From Candidatus Poribacteria bacterium (lineage in GTDB: Bacteria; Poribacteria; WGA-4E; WGA-3G): a stretch of 64,000 nt of DNA. This document shows, piece after piece, positions 26,588-35,915 of this stretch. The translations under genes and the position numbers were made by a program. Below the pieces are notes generated by a model. The model ran no database searches. It had not been told where the DNA came from and saw nothing but the letters and a program-made list of their open reading frames with translations. Positions within the stretch are counted from its first letter, which is position 1. Every line of letters begins with the position of its first letter. Location of the stretch: NCBI GenBank assembly GCA_026702755.1, contig JAPPBX010000001.1, forward strand, positions 1-64,000, in the 5' to 3' direction.

Positions 26588-28027
26588 ATGACACCTAATA
26601 TCCCTGAACCGATCTTAAACCTGTTACATGAAATCGGTGAAGTAGGTGGAGAGGGAACCTACCTTGTCGGTGGATTCGTCCGAGACCTCCTGCTCAAACG
26701 ACCGAGTCTTGATATCGACATCGTTATAGAAGGAGACGCAATCCGAGTCGCAAATGCGATATGTGACAGGTGGAACGGGACATTAGAGGTGCATCCACAA
26801 TTCGGCACCGCAACCGTTACACCGGAAAATGTTAGCCTTCCGAAAGTGGACTTCGTGACGGCACGCCGTGAAACTTATCAAGACGCAGGCACGTTACCTA
26901 TAGTGCAAAGCGGGACTATCACTGACGATTTACATCGGCGGGATTTTTCAATCAATGCGCTTGCAATGCGTTTAGATACAAGTGCCTTCGGTGCCATCGT
27001 CGATAAGACCGGTGGATTAGAAGACCTCAAATCCGGTATCGTTCGGGTACTCCACAAGCAGAGTTTCATAGACGATCCGACGCGTATTTTTCGTGCGGCT
27101 CGGTATGCCGGACGCTACGGTTTTCGGATCGCTGAAACTGACACAATTCTGATTCAGGAAGCACTACCCGTATTAGCACGACTTAGCGGTGAACGGATAC
27201 GGAACGAGATTGACAGACTACTTCTTGAAAAGAATGCATCAGAGATTGTAGAACATCTCACACAACTCGACGTATGGAAAACTATCTCTGAAGGGTGGAA
27301 TATATCAACGACGTTTGCATGCGATTTTAAGAAAGCCGAACGGGCGATAGCTTGGGCATCTACACACCTTACGGATGAAGAATTTCAACCCGAACTCGTG
27401 CGCTGGATGGCATTTTTGGGAACCGGAACGCCAATCTATCAGATCGAGGCACTCAGTTTAAAACTCGTATTGGAGCATCAACTTCAACGACTCATAAGCC
27501 GGGCGAAAGCTGCAAAACATCAGGTGTCGCTCGAAAAAGTGACACACGCTGCCTTTGCGAAACTCGGAATTCCACTATCAGAGAACGCGTTTATCGAATA
27601 TCAAAAAGGAAAATGGTGCATTGTTGATACCGATAATACGATAACCTACGTATGCGGCGATGGGCATCTTTATCGAGTGCAAACGCCACTCACTGCTTAC
27701 AGAGAGTTGGAACAAACACTCGCGCCTGTGAAGGAAACAGCAAGACCGAGTGAAATATACCAACTGCTAAAACCCTATCCAACTGAAGCACTGGCACTCG
27801 GCTGTGTAAATACGACCCTGCCAAAATGGAAACGGGAGAAAATAAAAGACTACCTTTTTGTTTTGCGAAAGACCGAACCCTTTATCACAGGAAAAGACTT
27901 GATTACTTTGGGGGAAAAACCGAGCAAGAATTTTGAAACTCAACTTTGGAAATTGTTCGCGGCACAATTAGACGGAGAAATAAACAAAAAAGAGGAGGCA
28001 TATTCCCGCTTACGAACTTTTGTATAG
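26588..28027 (+). CDS. CCA tRNA nucleotidyltransferase / poly(A) polymerase-family protein
   Basis: A 479-residue class II nucleotidyltransferase. YLVGGFVRDLLL and then D-I-D-I-V-I-E-G-D form the catalytic G-G and D-x-D motif. FVTARRETY, RRDFSINALAM and DPTRIFRAARYAGRYGF are the next conserved blocks. A helical C-terminal region follows. It repairs the tRNA CCA end or adds tails to RNA; the two activities are not separable by eye. The ATG at 26588 is chosen, with a TTG at 26573 as alternative. The M50 protease gene follows 34 nt downstream. Confidence 0.88.
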   Translation: MTPNIPEPILNLLHEIGEVGGEGTYLVGGFVRDLLLKRPSLDIDIVIEGDAIRVANAICDRWNGTLEVHPQFGTATVTPENVSLPKVDFVTARRETYQDAGTLPIVQSGTITDDLHRRDFSINALAMRLDTSAFGAIVDKTGGLEDLKSGIVRVLHKQSFIDDPTRIFRAARYAGRYGFRIAETDTILIQEALPVLARLSGERIRNEIDRLLLEKNASEIVEHLTQLDVWKTISEGWNISTTFACDFKKAERAIAWASTHLTDEEFQPELVRWMAFLGTGTPIYQIEALSLKLVLEHQLQRLISRAKAAKHQVSLEKVTHAAFAKLGIPLSENAFIEYQKGKWCIVDTDNTITYVCGDGHLYRVQTPLTAYRELEQTLAPVKETARPSEIYQLLKPYPTEALALGCVNTTLPKWKREKIKDYLFVLRKTEPFITGKDLITLGEKPSKNFETQLWKLFAAQLDGEINKKEEAYSRLRTFV

Positions 28028-28061
28028 CAAGATTTGGCTTGCAAGCGGTGCCAAATAGATA

Positions 28062-28745
28062 ATGTCTAATTTCGATCCTTATGTAGCAATCCTTAGAGTT
28101 ACCCAGTTCATTATTCTGTTAACCTTTCACGAGTGGGGCCACGCCAAATCAGCAGATATGTTAGGGGATCCGACAGCGCGCGATCAGGGACGGATGTCAT
28201 TGAATCCGGGTGTACATATTGATATTATTGGCACCCTGATCCTCCCACTGCTCGGTACACTTTTTGGGGGCGGTTTCTTTGGTTGGGCAAAACCGGTGCC
28301 GGTTAACCCTTACAATTTGAAAAACCCAAGAAGAGACCTGATGCTTATCGCCGCTGCGGGCCCATTCATGAATATCGTTCTCACTTTTGTGATTTTGGGA
28401 GCACTCAGTATAGTATTGGAATTTACAGGTTTTAATCCGCGTCAATCTCCACTACATGATGAAATTAACAGGCAAGTCATTATTACAGCGTTGATTAGTG
28501 TGTTTCTCGCAGCATTCAATATGCTCCCACTTTTTCCGTTAGACGGTTTCAGTGTTGTGAGAGGTTTGCTCCCGAGAGAAGCAGCATTCCAATTTGAAAA
28601 ATTGAGTCCGTATGGCATGCCGATTCTGATGTGCCTTATTTTTCTTCCGGGTATCTTCGGTATACCAAATATTGTATTTAATTTCCTTGGCGATGTCAGT
28701 TACGGCACGCTCAATTTGATAGCAGAAATCGTGGGTCTACGATAG
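28062..28745 (+). CDS. site-2 protease (M50) family membrane metalloprotease
   Basis: A 227-residue multi-pass membrane protein. The zinc-binding HEWGH lies in the second segment (TFHEWGHAKSADMLGD), and the third zinc ligand is in NMLPLFPLDGFSV (the N-x-x-P-x-x-P-L-D-G motif). GRMSLNPGVHIDIIGTLILP is another family block. These proteases cut substrates within the membrane, often in regulated signalling. There is no PDZ domain, so it belongs to the short, Rip-like group. The substrate is unknown. Confidence 0.92.
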   Translation: MSNFDPYVAILRVTQFIILLTFHEWGHAKSADMLGDPTARDQGRMSLNPGVHIDIIGTLILPLLGTLFGGGFFGWAKPVPVNPYNLKNPRRDLMLIAAAGPFMNIVLTFVILGALSIVLEFTGFNPRQSPLHDEINRQVIITALISVFLAAFNMLPLFPLDGFSVVRGLLPREAAFQFEKLSPYGMPILMCLIFLPGIFGIPNIVFNFLGDVSYGTLNLIAEIVGLR

Positions 28746-28827
28746 GCAAAATTACCATTCTACCTTAAAATTCGGAAACACATATCCACAAATACCACAG
28801 AGACTACCTTCACTAAAAAAGATAAAA

Positions 28828-29658
28828 ATGTTAACTGAAACGACTCCAACTTCTGACGCTACAGTCCCGATGTACTCCGTGAAATTAGATGGTTTTGAAG
28901 GACCATTAGATTTGCTCCTCCATCTGATTCAGAAGGAGGAGATGGATATCTATGATATTCAGATCGCGCAAATTACGGATCGGTATCTGGAGTATGTCAA
29001 TTTAATGGAGCAGCTGGATCTTGATGTGGCATCCGAATTTTTGGTGATGGCAGCGACACTTCTGCATATTAAATCGCAGAGCATTCTTCCGCAACTCACT
29101 CCAAGTGCCGAACACGCAATCGGCGACCAAGAGCAACTCGTTAAACAGCTCTTAGAGTACAAACAATTCAAAGAGGCTGCTCAAGTCTTAGATGTCTACG
29201 CTGAACGACAGACATGGGTCTATAATAGAAGTCCTAAACTGCATGCCGATTTAGATGGCACACGTGAATTCGAGATTAAAGCGTCGCTGTTTGATCTGCT
29301 TACCGCTTTCAAGACGATAAATGACCGCGCTGCAGAGGTAGACCCCGAAGAGTTGTACGAAACAGTCGAAGAAGAAACAATCACCGTTGAAGACAAAATC
29401 GGCTTCATAGAGAGGCAGTTGGAGATCGCAGACCAACTTTTATTCGATGAACTGTTTCCGTTATCCGCAAGCAAAGCGGATTGGATTGTTACGTTCCTCG
29501 CCATTTTAGAACTTATTCGGATAGGGAAAATTGTCACCGTTCAAACCGACCACTTTGAGAGCATTTACATCGTTAAACAGGAACATCAAGCGTCTGCGCG
29601 CGAGGTCGCGCCGCCTCCGACCGTAGAAAATCCTCGTTCAGAAGAACGAGACTATTAG
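28828..29658 (+). CDS. scpA: segregation and condensation protein A
   Basis: A 276-residue kleisin subunit that links the two SMC heads of the bacterial condensin and helps chromosome segregation. VKLDGFEGPLDLLLHLIQKEEMDIYDI (blocks F-E-G-P-L-D-L-L and E-x-M-D-I-Y-D-I) is the N-terminal signature, and FLVMAATLLHIKSQ follows. The C-terminal winged-helix part has VTFLAILELIRIGKI. ScpB follows 11 nt downstream, the standard pairing. The gene is intact. Confidence 0.95.
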   Translation: MLTETTPTSDATVPMYSVKLDGFEGPLDLLLHLIQKEEMDIYDIQIAQITDRYLEYVNLMEQLDLDVASEFLVMAATLLHIKSQSILPQLTPSAEHAIGDQEQLVKQLLEYKQFKEAAQVLDVYAERQTWVYNRSPKLHADLDGTREFEIKASLFDLLTAFKTINDRAAEVDPEELYETVEEETITVEDKIGFIERQLEIADQLLFDELFPLSASKADWIVTFLAILELIRIGKIVTVQTDHFESIYIVKQEHQASAREVAPPPTVENPRSEERDY

Positions 29659-29669
29659 GAACTTTGTTT

Positions 29670-30308
29670 ATGGATTCTGAATATGTTACCGCTGTCGATC
29701 CGGTAGAGGAACCGGGCCCAATATCGATGCCAAAACCTAAATCAATTTTGGAAGCGATTCTGTTCGCTGCGAGCGAACCGATTTCGGTGGACCAGTTTCA
29801 AGCAGTGCTGCCGGAGTTAGACAAGCGCGCTATCCGGAGAGAACTCGACGAACTGCGCCAAGACTATCAAGAAATGAGACGCAGTTTCCGCCTTGTTGAA
29901 ATAGCAAACGGCTATCAAATTTGCACGCGTCCACAATACGCGGAGTGGATTCAGAAGTTTTATACTCGACAGGTTCGCGTTACGCTCTCTCCATCTGCCT
30001 TAGAGACGCTTGCAATTGTTGCCTACAAACAGCCTATCACACGTGCTGATGTCGCAGCACTCCGCGGCGTAAATAGCGATAGCGTCCTCAATTCACTCCT
30101 TGAAAAAGGGCTTGTTTGTATCGCTGGCAGAAAGGCGGGTCGCTCACTGCTCTTCTCAACCACAGACGAATTTCTCCAACAATTCGGATTGAAGGATGCA
30201 TCTGAATTGCCTTCACTCGATGAAATTGACGAACTCCTCAATACACCTAACATGGGCGAACCTACCGAAAGCCTACTTCCAGAAATGATGGAGGAGCGCG
30301 CAGAATAA
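29670..30308 (+). CDS. scpB: segregation and condensation protein B
   Basis: A 212-residue partner of ScpA in the SMC-ScpAB complex. ILEAILFAASEPISVDQF opens the first winged-helix domain, and SALETLAIVAYKQPITRAD followed by G-V-N-S-D-S-V-L is the second. The ATG at 29670 has AGGAA at about 8 nt; an in-frame TTG at 29664 is less likely. Its stop overlaps the threonine synthase start by 1 nt (TAATG), so translation is coupled. Confidence 0.95.
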   Translation: MDSEYVTAVDPVEEPGPISMPKPKSILEAILFAASEPISVDQFQAVLPELDKRAIRRELDELRQDYQEMRRSFRLVEIANGYQICTRPQYAEWIQKFYTRQVRVTLSPSALETLAIVAYKQPITRADVAALRGVNSDSVLNSLLEKGLVCIAGRKAGRSLLFSTTDEFLQQFGLKDASELPSLDEIDELLNTPNMGEPTESLLPEMMEERAE

Positions 30309-31636
30309 TGAACTACAATTCATGGTTCCAGTGCAGCGAAGGATGTGATGAAACGTATCCGCTCACTGAAGTTATCTACCGGTGCAAAAACTGCGGCGGG
30401 CTTTTAGAAGTCCAACACGACATAGATGTGCTGAAACAGCGTAGTGCTGCGGACTGGAAATCGCTCTTTGAGCACCGCTACATGAGCACACAATATCCGT
30501 ACGGTAGCGGTGTATGGGGAAAGAAGGAACTCGTTTGTCCGAACATTGATGATAAGAACATCATCTCTATGTGTGAGGGTGGCACCAATCTGTTCTGGGC
30601 AGAACGTTTCGGGGCACAACTCGGCTTAAGGGACCTGTGGATTAAGCAGTGTGGTAACAGTCATACCGGTTCTTTTAAAGACCTTGGTATGACCGTTCTG
30701 GTCTCAATGGTAAAACAGATTATGTCTGAGTCTGGAGACCTCCGCGCTGTTATGTGTGCTTCTACTGGTGATACCTCTGCCTCTTTGGCAGCGTACGCCT
30801 CCGCGGCAGGTATCCCAGCAATAATTCTCTTACCGAAAGAGAAGGTTACGCGTGAGCAGCTCATTCAACCCATCGCCAATGGTGCGTTGACCCTTTCGCT
30901 TGAGACGGATTTCGATGGATGTATGGAAATCGTCCAAAAACTCTCTGCCCGAAAAGATTTCTATCTTGCGAACTCCATTAATTCTATCCGCATTGAGGGG
31001 CAGAAAACGATTAGCATCGAAATCGTCCAACAGTTCGATTGGGAAGTGCCTGATTGGATTATCATCCCAGGGGGGAACCTCGGCAACGTTTCAGCACTCG
31101 GACTCGGTTTTCTAATGATGTTGGAACTCGGTATCATCGACAAACTTCCGCGGATTGCTTGTGCCCAAGCCGAACGCGCAAATCCGCTCTACCGAAGTTA
31201 TCAGACAGATTTCACGGAGTTCCACGCCATCACAGCACAAGCGACACAAGCCACAGCAATCCAGATCGGCAATCCCGTCTCAATCCACCGTGCTATCCGA
31301 ACCCTGCGACGGTTCGATGGAATTGTTGACCAAGCAACAGAAGCAGAATTAGCAGACGCTGCGGCGAAAGCCGATAGAACAGGGTTATTTAACTGCCCAC
31401 ATACCGGAGTAGCATTGGCTGTCCTTAAAAAAATGGTTGAGCAAAAGCAGATCCTCCCCGATGACAGGGTCATCGTTATCTCCACAGCCAACGGACTCAA
31501 GTTCCCGGATTTCAAGGTCGCATATCACAACTTCACACCTGATGAACCACCACCCCGTTACCTAAATGCCCCAGTTGAATTAGAAGCAGACTATGAAGGC
31601 GTTCTGAAACAGATTTCCACACACCTTGATGTATAA
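30308..31636 (+). CDS. thrC: threonine synthase
   Basis: A 442-residue PLP enzyme converting O-phosphohomoserine to threonine. The N-terminus has a zinc-ribbon-like set of cysteines (C9, C13, C26, C29), as in the archaeal/plant-type class. CGNSHTGSFKDLGMTV carries the PLP-binding lysine (about 123), and CASTGDTSASLAAYAS is the phosphate-binding loop. FPDFKVAYH ends the fold. It is translationally coupled to scpB, an unusual partner that suggests co-transcription rather than shared function. Confidence 0.93.
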   Translation: MNYNSWFQCSEGCDETYPLTEVIYRCKNCGGLLEVQHDIDVLKQRSAADWKSLFEHRYMSTQYPYGSGVWGKKELVCPNIDDKNIISMCEGGTNLFWAERFGAQLGLRDLWIKQCGNSHTGSFKDLGMTVLVSMVKQIMSESGDLRAVMCASTGDTSASLAAYASAAGIPAIILLPKEKVTREQLIQPIANGALTLSLETDFDGCMEIVQKLSARKDFYLANSINSIRIEGQKTISIEIVQQFDWEVPDWIIIPGGNLGNVSALGLGFLMMLELGIIDKLPRIACAQAERANPLYRSYQTDFTEFHAITAQATQATAIQIGNPVSIHRAIRTLRRFDGIVDQATEAELADAAAKADRTGLFNCPHTGVALAVLKKMVEQKQILPDDRVIVISTANGLKFPDFKVAYHNFTPDEPPPRYLNAPVELEADYEGVLKQISTHLDV

Positions 31637-31672
31637 TGTGCTGCTTACAGAAGTGTCCTTCTGCACTAAGAC

Positions 31673-31694
31673 CGTAGGGGCGATCTCCTGAGGA
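31673..31694. repeat. copy of the GTAGGGGCGA-type intergenic repeat
   Basis: CGTAGGGGCGATCTCCTGAG at this place is a degenerate member of the GTAGGAGCGATCTC-type palindromic family also found near 17681, 56421 and 57741. The 31637-31874 gap otherwise holds the promoter and operator of the xylose isomerase gene. Confidence 0.5.
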
Positions 31695-31789
31695 CGATAG
31701 CACGTCTTCTAATCAGCATCTGCGGACCTCAACGACACATCCAATAGAGCACCTTCTTTGAAACCAACGCAAGAGGTATTGGTCAGAAT

Positions 31790-31819
31790 TTGCAAAAAAT
31801 ATGCCAAATATGGTATAAT
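31790..31819 (+). promoter_or_regulatory. promoter of the xylose isomerase gene
   Basis: TTGCAA (31790-31795) and TATAAT (31814-31819) are 18 nt apart, about 55 nt before the ATG. Confidence 0.65.
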
Positions 31820-31825
31820 CTAAAT

Positions 31826-31839
31826 GTTAGTTTACTAAC
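31826..31839. promoter_or_regulatory. operator-like inverted repeat over the xylA start site
   Basis: GTTAG and CTAAC flank TTTA, forming an inverted repeat placed right at the expected transcription start. The TTAGT half-site resembles operators of ROK-family xylose repressors (XylR). This is inference; no repressor gene is in the window. Confidence 0.45.
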
Positions 31840-31874
31840 TTAAGCCAAAATTAATAAACAATAGGAGTGAATGA

Positions 31875-33044
31875 ATGTCAGAACAGTATCAGCCTAAGCC
31901 TGAACATAAATTTACCTTTGGATTGTGGACCGTCGGTAATCCAGGACGGGACCCATTTGGTGATGTTGTCAGGCCCCCCTTGAAACCCACATACACTGTC
32001 CAAAAATTGAGCGAATTGGGTGCTTATGGTGTCAATTTACACGATAACGACCTTGTTCCTTTCGATGCCACAGCTGTCGAACGCGATAACATTGTCAGCG
32101 AATTCAAAAAGGCACTCGCCGATCACGGCATGAAGGTGCCAATGGCGACAACGAATCTTTTCTACCACCCAATCTTCAAGGACGGCGCGTTTACCTCTAA
32201 CGACCCGAAGGTCCGGGCGTTTGCAATCCAGAAAACCTTGAACGCTATTGACCTCGGCGTAGAATTAGGTGCGACCATTTACGTCTTTTGGGGTGGACGC
32301 GAAGGCGCAGAAGTAGATGCCTCTAAAAACGGACCGGATACCGTCAAATGGAACCGCGAGGCGATGAACTACTTCACGCACTACGTCAAAGACCAAGGGT
32401 ATGATCTCCGATTTGCGCTTGAGGCGAAGCCGAATGAACCGCGCGGCGACATCTACCTACCCACGACAGGGCACATGCTTCACTTTATCGAAACGCTTGA
32501 CCACCCGGAAATGGTCGGCGTTAATCCCGAATTCGCCCATGAAACGATGGCGGGGTTAAACTTTCTCCACGGTGTCGCACAAGCTTATGAAGCAGGCAAA
32601 CTCTTCCACATCGACCTCAATGACCAGAAGATGAGCCGTTTCGACCAAGACCTGCGCTTCGGTTCCGAAAACATCAAAGGTGCGTTTTTCCTCGTTAAAT
32701 TCCTTGAGGACATGAACTGGGATGGCAGCCGCCACTTTGATGCTCACGCGTATCGCACTGAAGATGAACAAGGGGTTTGGGACTTCGCTGCAGGATGCAT
32801 GCGGAGCTACCTGATTTTGAAGGAAAAAGCACGCCGTTTCAACGAAGACGCGGAAATTCAGGGGATTCTTGCGGAACTGCAAGCACGCGATCCCGAACTT
32901 GAAGCACTCATGGCAAACTATAACGCTGAGAGCGTCGGGAAACTGAGAAAGATAGACTTTGAACCGGACACCCTTGCACAAAAAGGACTTGGATACGAGA
33001 AATTGGATCAACTCACATTTGAAGTTTTGACGGGAGTCAGGTAA
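31875..33044 (+). CDS. xylA: xylose isomerase
   Basis: A 389-residue TIM-barrel enzyme interconverting xylose and xylulose, and glucose and fructose. [18 protein letters not shown] and [12 protein letters not shown] (with the catalytic His) are the hallmarks of the short actinobacterial-type class I enzymes. [13 protein letters not shown] and [13 protein letters not shown] carry metal ligands, and HIDLNDQ is the last metal site. AGGAG lies 6 nt before the ATG at 31875. The promoter and operator upstream suggest sugar-controlled expression. Confidence 0.95.
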   Translation: MSEQYQPKPEHKFTFGLWTVGNPGRDPFGDVVRPPLKPTYTVQKLSELGAYGVNLHDNDLVPFDATAVERDNIVSEFKKALADHGMKVPMATTNLFYHPIFKDGAFTSNDPKVRAFAIQKTLNAIDLGVELGATIYVFWGGREGAEVDASKNGPDTVKWNREAMNYFTHYVKDQGYDLRFALEAKPNEPRGDIYLPTTGHMLHFIETLDHPEMVGVNPEFAHETMAGLNFLHGVAQAYEAGKLFHIDLNDQKMSRFDQDLRFGSENIKGAFFLVKFLEDMNWDGSRHFDAHAYRTEDEQGVWDFAAGCMRSYLILKEKARRFNEDAEIQGILAELQARDPELEALMANYNAESVGKLRKIDFEPDTLAQKGLGYEKLDQLTFEVLTGVR

Positions 33045-33080
33045 TCTAAGGCTCCCTGGAAAAAAGTTGGAGCTTCGCCT

Positions 33081-34973
33081 ATGAATACGCTTATTATCGC
33101 TGTTTTGAGTTTTGTCGGCTTCATCGTCGCCTATCATACGTACGGTAAATGGTTAGCGAGAAAAATTTTCGGATTAGATGCCCAAGCAACGGTTCCGAGT
33201 CAAGAACTGAGAGATGATGTCGATTACGTCCCCACCAAAAAAGAGGTCATCTTCGGGCATCACTTCACAAGCATCGCTGGCACAGGTCCGATTGTTGGAC
33301 CCGCAATTGCCGTTTTTTGGGGATGGTTACCGGCATTGCTGTGGGTCGTCCTTGGGTCCGTTTTTATAGGTGCTGTTCACGACTTTGGCGCGCTCGTGGT
33401 TTCGCTACGTAACCGTGGGCAGAGCGTTGGCGAAGTTGCGGGTCGAATGATAGGACCCCGCGCAAAATTTCTCTTCCTTTTCGTTCTCTTCATGGGCTTG
33501 ACGATTGTCCTTGCTATCTTCGGTTTGGTCATCGCCCTCATTTTCTCCTATTATCCAGAATCTGTGCTGTCGGTCTGGGTGGAAATCCCGCTCGCTATCG
33601 CCATCGGTCTCTGGATCTATCGCAGGGGTGGCAATATCCTGATCCCATCTATCGTTGCACTCGGTATCATGTACATAGGGATGGCAGTTGGGGCATACAT
33701 TTTACCGATCGACTTAAGTCAATGGCTCGGCATTCCACTCCTTGGACAAACCTATCTGAACGTTGTGGTGATCTGGACGCTGGTGCTTTTTGTCTACTGC
33801 TTTATCGCTTCCGTACTACCAGTCTGGACACTTCTACAACCCCGCGATTTTATTAATAGCCACGAACTTGTATTAGCACTGCTCCTACTGGTGCTTGGAC
33901 TCGCCGTAGCAGGCTTAACCGGCAGAGCAGATTTAACGGCATCCGCCCCTGCTGTTGCCTCAGACATTCCACCGGATGCCCCACCGATCTGGCCCTTCCT
34001 CTTCATTACGATTGCGTGTGGTGCCGTCAGCGGTTTCCACTGTATGGTGAGTTCTGGGACCTCCAGCAAACAGGTTGCCTCTGAGAGCGACGCGCAATAT
34101 GTAGGATACGGGGCAATGCTACTCGAAGGTGGACTTGCCGTTATCGTTATTCTCGCTTGTTGTGCTGGCATCGGTATGGGGATTTTTAATCGCGCTGGTA
34201 CTGGTGCAAATTACAGGTTTGAACCTATTGTCAAAGCAGATAGTGCAGTCCCTGTTACGAATCATGATGCTTGGAAAGCGCGTTATGCTATCAAAACGGA
34301 AACGAATGCTGATGGAACTACCACGGTCGTCAGCGGTTGGGTAAGCCACGGACTCAAGGCAAAGGTAAGCGCGTTTGTTGATGGGGGTGGGAATTTCCTC
34401 GCCTCCCTCGGTATCCCGCTTAAGATGGGGATTGCGATTATGGCGGTCCTCGTTGCGAGTTTCGCTGCTACAACGTTAGACACAGCCACCCGACTCCAAC
34501 GGTATGTTATCTATGAACTGGCACAAACGGTTAACTTCAAGCCTTTGATGAACCGTTATATAGCAACTGCGTTTGCATTAGTGCTCGCTGCTGCAGTTGC
34601 CCTGCTACAAGGACCGAGCGGTCCCGGCAGTGGTGGTTTGACGCTTTGGCCCCTCTTCGGCGCAACGAATCAACTCTTAGCAGGATTAGCCTTCATGGTC
34701 ATCGTCTTCTACCTCGTCCGTCGGAATAAACCGATCTGGTTCGCAGCCCTTCCGATGATTGTCATGCTCATCATGCCTGCGTGGGCAATGCTACACCAGA
34801 TGTTCAATCCGGAAACAGGTTGGCTCTTTGAAGGCAAGTATTTGCTCTTCGGATTCGGTGTTGTCGTGGAAGCCTTACAGATTTGGATGATCGCTGAAGG
34901 TGTCATCGCATGGAGAAACGCCCGCGGGAATTACCCGGAACTACCGCCGTTGGAAAGCGTTGCTGCCGATTAA
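33081..34973 (+). CDS. cstA: CstA-family carbon starvation / peptide transporter
   Basis: A 630-residue multi-pass membrane protein. The N-terminal blocks FGHHFTSIAGTGPIVGPA and HDFGALVVSLRNRGQSV are typical of CstA, a peptide or pyruvate uptake carrier induced by carbon shortage. GFHCMVSSGTSSKQ and AATTLDTATRLQRYV are further family blocks. The gene sits 36 nt after xylA and may share its transcript, which would couple sugar use with starvation uptake. It is full length. Confidence 0.94.
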   Translation: MNTLIIAVLSFVGFIVAYHTYGKWLARKIFGLDAQATVPSQELRDDVDYVPTKKEVIFGHHFTSIAGTGPIVGPAIAVFWGWLPALLWVVLGSVFIGAVHDFGALVVSLRNRGQSVGEVAGRMIGPRAKFLFLFVLFMGLTIVLAIFGLVIALIFSYYPESVLSVWVEIPLAIAIGLWIYRRGGNILIPSIVALGIMYIGMAVGAYILPIDLSQWLGIPLLGQTYLNVVVIWTLVLFVYCFIASVLPVWTLLQPRDFINSHELVLALLLLVLGLAVAGLTGRADLTASAPAVASDIPPDAPPIWPFLFITIACGAVSGFHCMVSSGTSSKQVASESDAQYVGYGAMLLEGGLAVIVILACCAGIGMGIFNRAGTGANYRFEPIVKADSAVPVTNHDAWKARYAIKTETNADGTTTVVSGWVSHGLKAKVSAFVDGGGNFLASLGIPLKMGIAIMAVLVASFAATTLDTATRLQRYVIYELAQTVNFKPLMNRYIATAFALVLAAAVALLQGPSGPGSGGLTLWPLFGATNQLLAGLAFMVIVFYLVRRNKPIWFAALPMIVMLIMPAWAMLHQMFNPETGWLFEGKYLLFGFGVVVEALQIWMIAEGVIAWRNARGNYPELPPLESVAAD

Positions 34974-35034
34974 CTTGCCGATAAGTAGTACCGTCTCACT
35001 GGTCAAAACCTCTCACAAGGATAACTGAAACGAA

Positions 35035-35328
35035 GTGTTAACCAATCGAATTTCCGAAAGCCCTCTACTTTTACGAGAAGGCTGGAAAACGCTAATGTCC
35101 CTTCAAGGGGAAATTAAAAAAATAACGGACCAGTTGAAAAAAGGAAATATGAATCCCGGAATAGGAAATAAACCAATTGGCAACGGAATTACCGAATCAC
35201 GAACCCGCGGCGGTGCGCGGGTCTACTGGAGAATCAGAGGCGGTCAGACTGAAATTTTAGGAATTTCTGGCAAAGACAATCAGCAGAAGGTAATCAACGA
35301 GGTTTTACAACATTTTGGAGATAAATAA
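35035..35328 (+). CDS. small RelE/colicin-type toxin-like protein
   Basis: A 97-residue protein. The C-terminal part, GARVYWRIRGGQTEILGIS followed by GKDNQQKVI, resembles the end of RelE/ParE-type and CDI nuclease toxin domains. The N-terminal half is helical (EIKKITDQLKKGN). A small acidic protein follows 2 nt downstream and could be its antitoxin or immunity partner. The GTG at 35035 is uncertain; an ATG at 35095 would cut the N-terminus. The match is by pattern only, so the role is tentative. Confidence 0.5.
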   Translation: MLTNRISESPLLLREGWKTLMSLQGEIKKITDQLKKGNMNPGIGNKPIGNGITESRTRGGARVYWRIRGGQTEILGISGKDNQQKVINEVLQHFGDK

Positions 35329-35330
35329 AA

Positions 35331-35723
35331 ATGGATAAACCTTACGTAACTATTCAGCGAAATAATTATAAACTAACGATCTATTGCGGAATCACACCTC
35401 TGGATCCCAACAATGATAACGTTGATGTTCAAGTCACTTTTCCGAACGGTGAAAGTTTTTCCGCAGTCTTTTTTACTCTTCAGAATATTGACACTTTGAT
35501 GAAAGACTACGAAAAGACTGGAGAAGGTGCTAATGGCTTGTATTTTTGGACATCTGATATGCTGATTGTTCAAAGACTTACGGAACAAACTATCTGTGAA
35601 GCAATTGACAATTTGTTAGCAGAAGAAGAGTTTGAATCTGTTTTTTCAAAAGATCAGGACTCTACGATTATTTCTCCCAAAGACGGGGCTCGGCTCTTCA
35701 AGCAGTTCGATGAATCTTTATAG
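35331..35723 (+). CDS. small acidic protein, possible partner of the upstream toxin-like gene
   Basis: A 130-residue acidic protein that I do not recognise. It reads as a mixed alpha/beta fold (YVTIQRNNYKLTIYCGITP, VQVTFPNGESFSAVFF) with a helical, acidic tail (NLLAEEEFESVF). It starts 2 nt after the toxin-like gene, so the two are probably co-transcribed. Immunity proteins of nuclease toxins are often acidic and of this size, which is the main reason for suspecting a pair. Nothing else lies in the 35724-35915 gap. Confidence 0.5.
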   Translation: MDKPYVTIQRNNYKLTIYCGITPLDPNNDNVDVQVTFPNGESFSAVFFTLQNIDTLMKDYEKTGEGANGLYFWTSDMLIVQRLTEQTICEAIDNLLAEEEFESVFSKDQDSTIISPKDGARLFKQFDESL

Positions 35724-35915
35724 AACTCCTATTTCTCAGAAATCCACTGTTTTTATGTAATCGGTTTTTCAGCAGCATCAACGCCGGGAACAGCGTATCC
35801 GTGCTGCGCGAGTGCAAGGCATAATTGTCCTGACACACAACTGATGTCTAATTCACCGGTCAAACCTCTCAAACCAACTTACATGACAGATCAATTTTTA
35901 TATTGAAGTCACGCT

